60,983 nt of DNA from Cristatella mucedo (lineage: Eukaryota > Bryozoa > Phylactolaemata > Cristatellidae), in the NCBI GenBank assembly GCA_009760855.2, contig WPIO01000391.1, positions 1 through 60,983 of the forward strand, given 5' to 3'. Position numbers and translations under genes: made by a program. The notes under the pieces were generated by a model. It was not told the DNA's origin. It worked only from the letters and a program-made list of their open reading frames with translations, and did no database searches. This document shows, in pieces, positions 50,284-59,099 of this stretch; position 1 is the stretch's first letter, and each line of letters starts with the position of its first letter.

Positions 50284-50450
50284 AAGCCGCGATGGCACAC
50301 TAGGCAAGGCGGTTGCTTTTCACGACCTCGGTTCCGAGGTCGTGCGTTCGAATCCTATACGTTGGGCGATCCTTAATCGCAGCTGCAAGCAGTGGTGACA
50401 GCCGTAACGGCTCTTCTGTCGCTCGACAAAAGAGACTGTTAAATTAGCAA
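50284..50450 (+). mobile_element. SINE-A, tRNA-derived
   Basis: 'gccgcgatggcacactaggc' (box A), 'cgtgcgttcgaatcctatac' (box B), 'gggcgatccttaatcgcagc', 'ggctcttctgtcgctcgaca', 'ctgttaaattagc'. About 85% like the 3662 copy by eye. Confidence 0.85.
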
Positions 50451-50694
50451 GGATTTTTATTATTTTTAAAGAAATAATAAGGTGCTAGGCCAGATGTAAA
50501 AAGCAGGGCCAGGATTATTTGCAAAGTTAATTTATTTAATCTGAGATCTAAGCCGCGTCAAGCCGCGCTGGGCGGTGATTTGAAAAGCAGATTTTGCACT
50601 GCACACACTGCACACTATCTCCCATCGACTACAAGGTCGGCTGATTCAACAGCCTCATTTATTTAGAGAAGGACGAGTCGTGGCGGCCGTCACT

Positions 50695-50800
50695 TCTGCT
50701 CGCTGTGGGCAATAAAGGATTGCCCAATGCATGACTCCAACCCACAAACCTGGAACGGGACGTTCAAGCACAGCACCATTGGGCCCAGACTCACAGGAGG
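50695..50800 (-). mobile_element. SINE-A-like remnant
   Basis: Minus strand: 'gtgggttggagtcatgcatt' (box-B-like) then 'gggcaatcctttattgccca'. Head diverged. Confidence 0.45.
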
Positions 50801-50865
50801 TGCGGGTGATGGACCGGATGAACTCTTCTGACTCGAATCGTTTAGCTATGCATGTAACCAACCTC

Positions 50866-51086
50866 AAATCCTTTGGAGACCGTGCCTTTAGTTAGATTGC
50901 ATACACCCAAAGCCTGTAGCTGACTGACGTCGCGACAGTCCCGGACTAGCCATTTAAAAAAGCGCTGACGCTGCGAATGTTTTAATTAACCAACGGACAC
51001 GCTTTCTTGGCCGTGCAGAAAAAAAGTGGCTAGAAAGCGATTTAACTCTCTTAGCGGTCTATGCAAGTGTCTCACTATTATTATGA
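50866..51086 (+). mobile_element. LINE-1 family 3' end (degenerate)
   Basis: 'aacctcaaatcctttggaga' and 'ccgtgcctttagtt' match the NLKSFGDRAFS codons. The end has 'aagtggctagaaagcgattt', 'actctcttagcggtctatgc' and 'tattatta'. Confidence 0.7.
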
Positions 51087-51116
51087 CATATAATTAATGC
51101 ACTTGCACTTCAGGAG

Positions 51117-51235
51117 CTATGTCGTGGGTTCAAAACCTGTTGCAGGCAGTCCTTTAATGTCCACTGCAAGCGAGAGGGACGGCCGCTTGACGGCTCGCGT
51201 CTGCTGCTCTATAAATCAGGCAGGCGAATATGCTT
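51117..51235 (+). mobile_element. SINE-A-like remnant
   Basis: 'gtcgtgggttcaaaacctgt' (box-B-like), 'gcaggcagtcctttaatgtc', 'ctgcaagcgagagggacgg', 'ctctataaatcaggcaggcg'. It shares its tail with the remnant at 1203-1318, so these two may be a subfamily. Confidence 0.5.
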
Positions 51236-52995
51236 CCCCTTCACATTTTTCCAGCATTAACGACTGCATGATGGCCGCCGCAGTTAGCCATCGATGTGTC
51301 ACCCCCAGCGTACCTCCGACACGAATTTAGTGGAAATCTGATTTTAAAGGTTTACATTTCATATTCAGCAGGTTAGTCTCATGTGAATGCGATCGTATGC
51401 CAAATGGCAGCTGTTCAGTGGCTGGGTACCGGCGGCGGTAGCACTGGCTGGGTAGCCTGGCCGATCCGGTTTTGAAGTCGCCCAGTACTTTCGATGAACA
51501 CACATCCACATGGATGTATGTGAGACGCGAAATGCAAAGATTATAGATACATGTCTTTTCTCAAGTTGTACGTATTGAGTTACACGATCTGGCAATAGAG
51601 ACTGATAGCCCCGAGTAACGTACGGCCACCGTCACGAACCGGGCTACGGACCGAGCCGTGGTAATCGCAAGCTGAAAGCTGTAACTTCCGCCTCAACTTC
51701 CAGAAGCTACCGAGCTACTCGGTCGCTGTCTGCACTGTCGCTACAGGTAGGTTGCAATTGGGTCAACTAAAGTGACAAACATCTGTTTAGCCTCAGGAAA
51801 TGTGTTGGCGTGCACGGCAACCCACGACCCAATCTCAACCGCGAACATTTGGAGCGGCGGGCCAGCAGCTACTACTCACCATGCTCTCAGCAGGCAGTGG
51901 AGGCAGTTCTGACGGGCGGAGGCTGCTAGGGCGGCTCACAGAATGGCGCCCAATGGCGCCCAATGTTCATAGGGGGAACTTCGCCCCACGTGATGCAAGG
52001 AGGTGCTTTAGCACTCCTGAATCGTGACCCTTACGGCTCAGGCATCTTCACGCCAACATTCAGTGGAGATAACTACCATCCAGCGCAGGACCTCTCTATG
52101 TTTTGGTGCTTAAGTGGCATGGAAGTTCGCCTCGAGGCGTCGAGATCTTACTCGCCGCCTGCGATCGAGACAGGATTAACGGATTTGGAGACCTCCGGAA
52201 ACGGCTGGGTTGTGGCTGCGAAGCGGCACACGTGTAAGAGATGTCAACTCTCAAATTTTTTATTCGTCGTACAGCTCGTCTTCATTATGACACGAATACT
52301 GAAAATGCGCCGCTCCGATCCCAAATTCATCGCTGCCCTCCTGTTAAAGAGCTAGGGCAATAACCGTGGCGTGGCCGTCAGCGTGCTTGCCTCCTACCCA
52401 TAGGCTGGCCTCCAACGAATGGGCCAGCCTCCAACCCACGCACAGGCTGTGCATGCGACGGTATCGACGACTGGCTAGCTCAGGATTTGTTCGGTGGACT
52501 AGATATATATGGAGCAGATACCCTGACTCTGGCTGACTACGAATGTCAAGTTGATCGTTAAAACAGCGTCTGCATTGATGGCGGCTCATGTGGTATGTCC
52601 AAGAGAATGGGTCAAAACTTCGAAGGTTTTATGGGAATTAGCCATTCGAAAGACTATGGCTATGAAGCATTATTTTCCGATTTGCTATCACATTTCGCAT
52701 GCTAACATGCTAAGAGTTCGTGAAATACAATAAACAAATGGCACCAGCTTGCCTACTTCTGAAGAGGCACAGGATTGTATCCACCGATACTGTAACCCTC
52801 ATTTTAGCTCTCTCCTGATAAAACGCGCTTTTGCTACTTCCATAGGGATGGGGTTACGTTAGGAGTTGACCGTATGAGATTGGGAGACCTTTGAACTCAG
52901 AGTCGTGAACTTCACAATAACGCTCGTTGCATCGAATGTATACCAGCGAACTTGGTGAAACTCAAGCCCTCGCTAGCAAAGCCATCGTCGTCGAC
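51236..52995. other. intergenic, one unrecognised ORF
   Basis: A plus frame from ATG 51963 to 52355 contains GGALALLNRDPYGSGIFTPT and DNYHPAQDLSMFWCLSGMEV. The composition is protein-like, but I know no family and see no splice partners. The remainder is AT-rich with no feature. Confidence 0.3.
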
Positions 52996-53106
52996 TTTAT
53001 TATTGGATCGTGCTTCCTTTGCAGCAAATACAATAAAGTGCCTATACAGAAATTGAGTTCTCTGAGGGCACTATTTCAAGGTTATTGTTATTATTATTAT
53101 TGTTAT
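52996..53106 (+). mobile_element. LINE-1 family tail
   Basis: 'ggatcgtgcttcctttgcag', 'aaagtgcctatacagaaatt', 'gagttctctgagggcactat', then (TTATTG)-like repeats. Confidence 0.75.
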
Positions 53107-53267
53107 GCCAATATAGGAGTAGCACGACCGAAATATTTTTTGCTCTTGGCCACGGTGGGTCATCCCCACAGCAGAAATCTGCTGTAAGATCGCCTAGCAC
53201 TTGTTGCAGCTCCATCAACGGATCGCAGCCAGAACTGGAAAGCACATCCACGTATTTAAGATCAGCT

Positions 53268-53400
53268 GTCCGTAATGTAATGCAATGCATGTCCGTCTGA
53301 AACTCCAGACAGCTACAGAGACTATGCGGGTGTTATGCATGAGTTTTGTATAGTGCACTCACAGGCTGATCGGCTTTCAGTATGCGTCAGCGGCATATTC
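53268..53400 (-). mobile_element. LINE-2 family terminus
   Basis: Plus strand 'gtaatgcaatgcatgtccgt', 'gcgggtgttatgcatgagtt', 'gtgcactcacaggctgatcg', the reverse of the LINE-2 3' end, worn. Confidence 0.75.
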
Positions 53401-53572
53401 GCATGCCCACGAAGACTGAATATTGCACAGGCCCTTCTTTTGCTCCCAAAATTTACCGGCTCTGTGTATGGCCTGTTACCGTCGTGAGGACCGTTTTTTC
53501 GCAGCACGATGATATTTTCTCGGGCGGCAGGCTGCAGACCCAACAATAGAAAACTTATTGCTCTACCTGTGA

Positions 53573-53745
53573 GCCGTAATGGTACACTGGGTAAGGCGGT
53601 TGCTTTCACGACCTCGGGACCGAGGTCGCGGGTTTGATTCCTGCCGTTGGAGATTCTTTATTGCCACTGCAAGCGGTGGTGATAACCGTAAAGGCTCTTC
53701 TGTCGCTATACAAAAAGAGGCTGTTTAATCAGCTACGATGTACTC
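53573..53745 (+). mobile_element. SINE-A, tRNA-derived
   Basis: 'gccgtaatggtacactgggt' (box A), 'tcgcgggtttgattcctgcc' (box B), 'ttattgccactgcaagcggt', 'ggctcttctgtcgctataca', 'ctgtttaatcagc'. A good copy. Confidence 0.85.
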
Positions 53746-54382
53746 GGCTCTTTCTTGATTTGCTTGGTAGGTGCCTCCTCTGCTTTTGCTCACCTGTGGT
53801 GGTAGCTTCCTACATTCGCAATAATGCCTACGCTTCTTCAATGTATCGAATTTGGATTACCATGAGCAACATTAATGAACATGTAAAGAGGATTCCTAGG
53901 GTTGACAGTTTGTCAAAGTATACAACATTAACTGGAGGGATCAGAGGGATGACATGCAAAGTATTACAGACGAAGCAGCTTCACTACAGAGCAGCAGCAG
54001 GCCTCCGAGGAGGAGGAGGTGGTGGCAGAGCCGGAGAAGTGGAAGCAGAAAGCAGAGCTGAGCCCGGCCAGTGGCCCTCCCCCAGAGTACTGTTACTGCA
54101 ATACCAATGGCAGGAGTGATACACATGGGCACGAGCCCATGGTATGTGCAAGCCCACACAGTGCAATTTTATTGAAGCTGTGGAAACAGTCCGACGAGCA
54201 ACTAGTTTGTCGGCTAAGAGACTCCAACATCTATCGAGGCCCGCGACTCACTGCTGAGCAAATACGCTCTGCTTTCGCTCACGCATGTAATGCACACAAA
54301 GAATATACGACGCCTGCCTTTCTCACTATGCTGCCATCATTTGTCAGCAGCAGGCTGCTCGTGCCTTTAACACTGAAAAAAA
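53746..54382. other. 3' flank of the kinase gene
   Basis: On the minus strand an AATAAA signal (plus TTTATT at 54168-54173) lies about 210 nt beyond the kinase stop and is a fair polyadenylation signal. Nothing else recognised. Confidence 0.45.
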
Positions 54383-54562
54383 TCAAGGTCGGGCAGCGCC
54401 AGCGCGCTTTCTGTCCAGCTCTTCGAGCAGTACGCCGGCCGAAGGACGAGTTCCGGCATCAGGCGAGAGCATGCGAGCGAGCAGGTCGCGCCAGGTGGGC
54501 GAGCAGCGGACGACGCCTTTATCACGAGCGTAGTTCTGCACCAGCTCGGGCTGGTTCAGCAG
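54383..54562 (-). CDS. kinase exon 6: subdomains X-XI and stop
   Basis: Acceptor cacttgcag. Reads LLNQPELVQNYARDKGVVRC, SPTWRDLLARMLSPDAGTRP, SAGVLLEELDRKRAGAARP, then TGA. 'LLARMLSPDAGTRPSA' is the typical closing motif with the conserved Arg. Confidence 0.94.
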   Translation of the reverse strand: MLNQPELVQNYARDKGVVRCSPTWRDLLARMLSPDAGTRPSAGVLLEELDRKRAGAARP

Positions 54563-57500
54563 CTGCAAGTGGCAAAAGACCTCCCTTTGTTCTACTGACC
54601 CGCAGGTCGAGCTAACAAGTGCCGTGAAGCGACTTCTCGACCGAGTGGGGCAGCAGGAGCAGGACGCAGCAGTAGGCAGGAGGTGGCAGCAGCAGGAGGA
54701 GGCGGGAGTAAGCAGAAGGCAGCAGCAGGAGAAGGCAGCAGCAGATGCGGGCAGCAGGAGGCAGCAGCAGCAGCAAGCATCAGGCAGGTATCAGCAGCAG
54801 GCAGAGGAACACTGATGTGGTCGCTTACCAGCCGTTTAATGTCGTCGCAAGATTTGTCGGAGAACGGCACTTTGAAGCTGCACATTTGCATCATCGTTAT
54901 GCCCAGGCTCCACACGTCAGCTTTCGTGCTGTATCCTGGAGGCCAAGCAAGAGTGCCTAGTGAAAGTCGGTGTGTAGCAGAAATATCGGCACGTGCGGAC
55001 ATGCCCACGCAGAAACGAGCAGCAGCCCCTGTTCTGTGCAGGGCGGGGCCCTGGTGCTCACTTCACTGGGATCGCTTTGTGCCAGCCAGGACAGCTGGTG
55101 CACCGGGAAGGCGTCCTGGTCGCAGCAGTGACACACAGCGAGTCTCACCTTCGCGACAGACTTTCGACGTGCACACTTTATGGCATTCGGGTGCAGCGTA
55201 AGCTGGCGAGCCTCGAAAACCCCTATTGCAGCGTACTTGTTCGCCGTCCAAAAGCTGCTCACTAAGACCGAAGTCGATAAGCACAAATCGAACACCTTCG
55301 CCAGAGCTGCAAAGGTAGTGGAGACCTCTCTCTATGTTTCTCTCACAGCGAACTGCTAAAGCAGGCATCACAACGGAAGGCTGTACACTGACGACCTCGG
55401 CCGTCTGCAAGCTCACCAATAAACATGCTTCCTTATCAGCAATTGCAAAGTGCCGAAACACTAACATCTCTATTCTGGAGAAACAAATGTATCGTTGTTA
55501 ATATTGTTACTGCTTGCCGGCAGCAGCTATGTGCCTGAGGGTCGGCCGTATTGCTCACCCCTGCATCTTCTCGAAAGGTTTTTACTTTTTCCGGATGACA
55601 CGATTGCATGCAATGTAAGGCTAGGTTAGCTACACACGCGAGATGTGCAGACACGAGAACACTCGCTCGCTTATGCACACAAGCGCTTGTGCGAACACGA
55701 ACGTCGGCGCCCAGAGCACACAGCCTCCGCTCTCCACGACCCGGACACTTCACGGCACTGCCGACGCTGTTGCTGCGCACAAGTGCCGTCGGCAGCCGGC
55801 CGCGTACCAGGGGCTTCCGATTATGTTGGCCGGCTTGATGTCGCGGTGCACGACGCGGTGGCGAGCGAGGTGCTCGAGGGCATGCAGCATGTCGACACCG
55901 AGCTGGTCCAAGTTCGCCTCGTCGATGGTTCGTCCCAGTGTGACGTGCTCGTCCCAAACAGCCTGCAGCGTGCGACCTACGGCAAGAGCTACAGCACGGA
56001 CACTGGGACACGGACGCTGGGAAACGGACACAGCACGGACACGGGACAGCTGCATGTCGATTCTGTGCAGCTCGGCCTGACTGAAGCCGCACTGGGCAAG
56101 AGCTCGAACGCAGAAGGCGTCGTGCACCGACCTTCAACGACCGACAATCAGTGACTCGGCTCACGTTCGCGGAAACGGCTCCCATCTTGACCGACCGACG
56201 AGAAGGGGCAGCAGTCAGACCGACAGACGGCGTTTGCCAAACGTACAAAATGCTGGCAGAGTTAATCGAACTATCGCAAGGTGAGAGAGCGTTATTACTA
56301 AATTGAATTATTAAATTACTAGAGATGAATTGTGTTGACTATTAATTAATAATTTGTGTTTAAAGAATTATAAGATGAATGCTGTAGCGATGATTTGCGA
56401 GAAAAATTAGTTACAGGAGGACTCGCGAGCAAGCTGAGCATTTTCGGGCACAAGATCTGAAACAGTGCCATAGCTCAAATCTCTGTCGCACTCTCGTCTA
56501 AACGTGTGAATGCCACTTCGTTCGCTGCCTCTTCGGCTGCGAAAAAGAGGCTCGAGCAAGCCTCCCCTCGAGCAAGACCTCGCTGTGCCAACACGCTCTC
56601 AAAGCGTCAGCTTGTGCTTCGCGGTCTCGCCTGGTACTCGATTTGTCAACGGACAGAGGCAATTTCAGCCTTAGCATCCTTTAGACGTAGTCAATAGAAT
56701 TCTGTACGCGCCGGAGCAAGATTCTTTGCAATTTCAGAGAAAAAACGTTGAATGTTCGCTAGCTTTGCTCGCGCTGCATACTTATTACCTCGTCACATTT
56801 TGGTGGCGAGAGGGTTATCTGGCGTGCGCTTGCGTCTTCGAGGGCTTCGCTATTGCTACTTTTTTTCTTTCTGTCGACCTGCCTGCGCACAATCGCTTGG
56901 AGTACACCAATTCAAACCGAAGGCTGTCAATGCATCTTATTGAGTTTTCTTCGGACGCTGGAGAACAGCTAGAGTATTAGTTTTTCTCACGGCTTAATGC
57001 CGTAGCATGCTTGCTTAGAAAAATGGCAGCTTATTTTTCTCGCCATGCGAAAGAAGTTCGTTTACCGGGCACATATTCTTGTACGATGATGATGGATTTC
57101 GTCGACAGCCAGCCGACATCAATCATCTTCGGTATGTTGGGATGCGGGAACGACTTTGGAATAGCGTACTCCAGCCAGTTAAACGAAGCATGGTCCTTCA
57201 ACTAAAATATAGTGGTGGCATTTCGCAAGGTATGTACTAACGTCACTCATGACTGGCAAGCACTCCACATTAATAAAAAGACAAAAGCTCAAAGCTGCAA
57301 AGACTCAGATCGCTGTCTCCCTTACCGCTTTAATGACGACAAAACGTGTTTGCTCAGAAACCCCTCGACCGCTGAACACTCGAGCTTGAGCGGTATAGAT
57401 GGTGGCGAACTTGCTTCGCCCCAGCTCTTCCAATTGACTGAAGACTGCCGTCTCTGTGTGACCGTCAAACAGCGACACTCCGCAAACATTCCCGGAGCCC

Positions 57501-57958
57501 TTCACGCACGTCTGCAAAAGCCGAGGCTCTGAGCAGGGCACGGGGGTGGTGAACTGCGACGAACTGCCGGATTCCGAAGTCTGTACAGCGTCCCCGTCGT
57601 TATGGGAGAAAAGCGTCGATGGCAACCTGATCGTGGTCATTTTCTCGCCCGCGTAAGATTCTTCGGAGCGGTTACTTTCATCGGCACTGTCGCAGTCCAT
57701 AGGACTTTCATCGGCACTGTCGCACAGTGCTCGCGCTTCTAGAGAAGTTGGATGACAAGTCCATAAGTTTCGAATCATCAGAGCCATGTTCGTCGAGTTC
57801 AGTGGATTGAGTGACAGCTCCGCCGAACGAGCCGGCGACCTTGCAGTAGCCGGGGACGAATTGCCTTCCGGTTTCTGCGAGGCCGCCGCCATTCGACGAC
57901 GAGCGGCTAGTGGCGAGCTCGCTGTCGCTCCCCGAGAGGAATTCGCCGCGGTAGTCAT
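54383..57958 (-). CDS. protein kinase, complete six-exon gene, family unassigned
   Basis: 467 residues. Exons in transcript order: 57958-57326, 57201-57066, 55976-55808, 55306-55149, 54956-54829, 54562-54383. All junctions are GT..AG and the joined length is an exact multiple of three. The ATG is preceded eight codons upstream by an in-frame TAA. Residues 1-170 form a Ser-rich N-terminal extension, followed by the kinase domain. Seen in order: glycine loop GRSKFATIY (180-188, with Ser and Ala replacing the second and third Gly), VVIK Lys210, likely alphaC Glu222, hinge IIIVQEYV, HRDIKPAN (300-307), DFG 324-326, activation segment ending SPAYAAPE (346-353), ADVWSLG (378-384), and GTRPSA with Arg447. 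All catalytic residues are present, so it should be an active Ser/Thr kinase (KPAN loop). I could not match it to a named family. Confidence 0.93.
54829..54956 (-). CDS. kinase exon 5: subdomain IX
   Basis: Acceptor tcactag. Reads TLAWPPGYSTKADVWSLGIT, MMQMCSFKVPFSDKSCDDIK, RL. The invariant Asp of subdomain IX is in KADVWSLG. Donor CTG/gtaagc, phase 0. Confidence 0.94.
55149..55306 (-). CDS. kinase exon 4: DFG and activation segment
   Basis: Acceptor acctttgcag. Reads SGEGVRFVLIDFGLSEQLLD, GEQVRCNRGFRGSPAYAAPE, CHKVCTSKVCREG. DFG and APE are intact. The stretch CHKVCTSKVCREGTLAWPPG between APE and the subdomain IX motif is longer and more Cys-rich than usual. Confidence 0.93.
55808..55976 (-). 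CDS. kinase exon 3: alphaD-alphaE and catalytic loop
   Basis: Acceptor ccgtag completes Gly. Then RTLQAVWDEHVTLGRTIDEA, NLDQLGVDMLHALEHLARHR, VVHRDIKPANIIGSP. The catalytic Asp is in HRD, and the Lys and Asn are in KPAN. Donor TG/gtacgc. Confidence 0.94.
55977..57065 (-). other. kinase intron 2 (about 1.1 kb)
   Basis: No mobile element recognised. A local repeat of 'gacacgggacagc'/'cacggacactgggacacgga' occurs at 55993-56050. Plus-strand frames at 56506-56697 and 56726-56980 have no family signature. Confidence 0.45.
57066..57201 (-). CDS. kinase exon 2: alphaC to hinge
   Basis: Follows 'tatattttag'. Reads LKDHASFNWLEYAIPKSFPH, PNIPKMIDVGWLSTKSIIIV, QEYVP plus a split Gly. HPNI and the hydrophobic strand before E-Y-V fit the beta4-beta5-hinge region. 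The exon is AT-rich compared with its neighbours and was located by reading the intron for the expected HPNI motif. Confidence 0.93.
57326..57958 (-). CDS. kinase exon 1: N-terminal extension, glycine loop, VVIK
   Basis: Starts MTTAANSSRGATASSPLAAR and continues with Ser/Asp/Glu-rich, probably disordered sequence that includes two copies of CDSADES (DSADESPMDCDSADES). The kinase fold begins at about residue 170 with FSQLEELGRSKFATIYTAQA and ends RFVVIKA at AAAGCG/gtaagg, phase 0. A LINE-1 remnant begins only about 27 bp upstream of the ATG. Confidence 0.9.
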
Positions 57959-57984
57959 CCGATGTCGCCTTCGTTTCGATTACC

Positions 57985-58768
57985 AAATGTTTGGTTGCAA
58001 CATCTGCAAGTAGCAGGCATAGTGTAAGCGGGTACATGCACACGAAGGACGAACCACAAAGACCCACCGAATGCTGTAATAAATAGGTGCGTTTTAAGCT
58101 TCTTTTTAAATGTCGTCATGTCAGCGGACGTTGTGACGTGCGTCGGTACTGAGTTCCAGGCTTTGGGAGCATCGGAACTAAAGGCGCGGTCTCCAACAGT
58201 TTTAAGGTTCGTACCAGATATGGCTAAACAATTCGAGTCAGAACAGCGAGTTGTACGATTCTTTGCGGATGAGTGAGTAGTTCTGATAGATAGGTGTGTA
58301 GTTCTGATAGGTAGGTGTGTAGTTCTGATAGGTAGGTGTGTAGTTCTGATAGGTAGTTGTGTAGTTCTGATAGGTAGGTGTGTAGTTCTGATAGGTAGGT
58401 GTGTAGTTCTGATAGGTAGGTGTGTAGTTCTGATAGGTAGTTGTGTAGTTCTGATAGGTAGGTGTGTAGTTCTGATAGGTAGGTGTGTAGTTCTGATAGG
58501 TAGGTGTGTAGTTCTGATAGGTAGTTGTGTAGTTCTGATAGGTAGGTGTGTAGTTCTGATAGGTAGGTGTGTAGTTCTGATAGGTAGTTGTGTAGTTCTG
58601 ATAGGTAAACTGTGTAGTTCTGATGGGTAGGCTGTGTCGTTCGACCCGCTGCTTTATTGGAAGCCCGTGCAGGTCGGCGAAAAGTGGTGCAACGTGGCAA
58701 TTGTGACGCTCACGACTTTCCCGCTCATGCTCGCTCGCCTAAGCAGGACATCTTGCTTGCTAGTCGGC
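57985..58768 (-). mobile_element. LINE-1 family copy carrying a minisatellite, joined to a SINE-B
   Basis: Same block as 47250-47805: 'aaatgtttggttgcaacatc', the FSSYAPKAWNS codons ('ctttgggagcatcggaacta'), the YLSELH segment, then 'gacgctcacgactttcccgc' and 'cttgcttgctagtcggcg' leading into the SINE. The terminal hairpin and (ATT)n are absent. The YLSELH segment is expanded into a tandem array. Confidence 0.85.
58268..58640 (-). repeat. 21-bp minisatellite encoding YLSELHT/N repeats
   Basis: About 16 head-to-tail units of 'gtagttctgataggtaggtgt' (plus strand), which on the minus strand translate in frame as YLSELHT or YLSELHN. Every fourth unit carries 'agttgtgtag' (Asn) instead of 'aggtgtgtag' (Thr), giving an 84-bp higher-order unit repeated about four times. 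There are no spacers, so it is not a CRISPR array. Confidence 0.95.
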
Positions 58769-58960
58769 GCGCTGGTTTGGCCCAGTGGGTAAAGTGCTCG
58801 CCTCGACCATGGAACCCTGGCCGCGTACGTGGGCTCGTGCCAGCTCTGTGGCTTATGCGAAGCGCCTCAAAAGAGATTAAGTTCTCTCAGGGCACTATTG
58901 TATATTAGAAGCGCCTGAATAGAGATTAATTTCACTTAGGGCGCTATGCAAATTAAATAT
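58769..58960 (+). mobile_element. SINE-B, tRNA-derived, with doubled tail
   Basis: Head 'cgctggtttggcccagtggg' (box A), 'tacgtgggctcgtgccagct', then two tail hairpins in a row: 'aagcgcctcaaaagagatta'/'gttctctcagggcactattg' and 'aagcgcctgaatagagatta'/'ttcacttagggcgctatgca', then (TA)n. Confidence 0.85.
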
Positions 58961-58997
58961 ATATATGTATATATCAATGGTATCAAACGCTACCAAA

Positions 58998-59080
58998 AGT
59001 TCGAGCAAAACAAGCAGAGAGACTATTTCGAACAAAACAAGCAGAGAGACTATTTCGAGCAAAACAAGCAGAGATACTTT
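58998..59080. repeat. 29-bp tandem repeat, about 3 units
   Basis: Unit 'aaaacaagcagagagactat' plus 'ttcgagc', three copies with minor changes. Confidence 0.9.
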
Positions 59081-59099
59081 ACCTACATCCGCATTCCTG

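Noticed and set aside
58268-58640. Regular 21-bp repeats as a CRISPR array
   Set aside because: Units are directly adjacent with no spacers, translate as YLSELHT, and lie inside a LINE copy in a eukaryotic genome.
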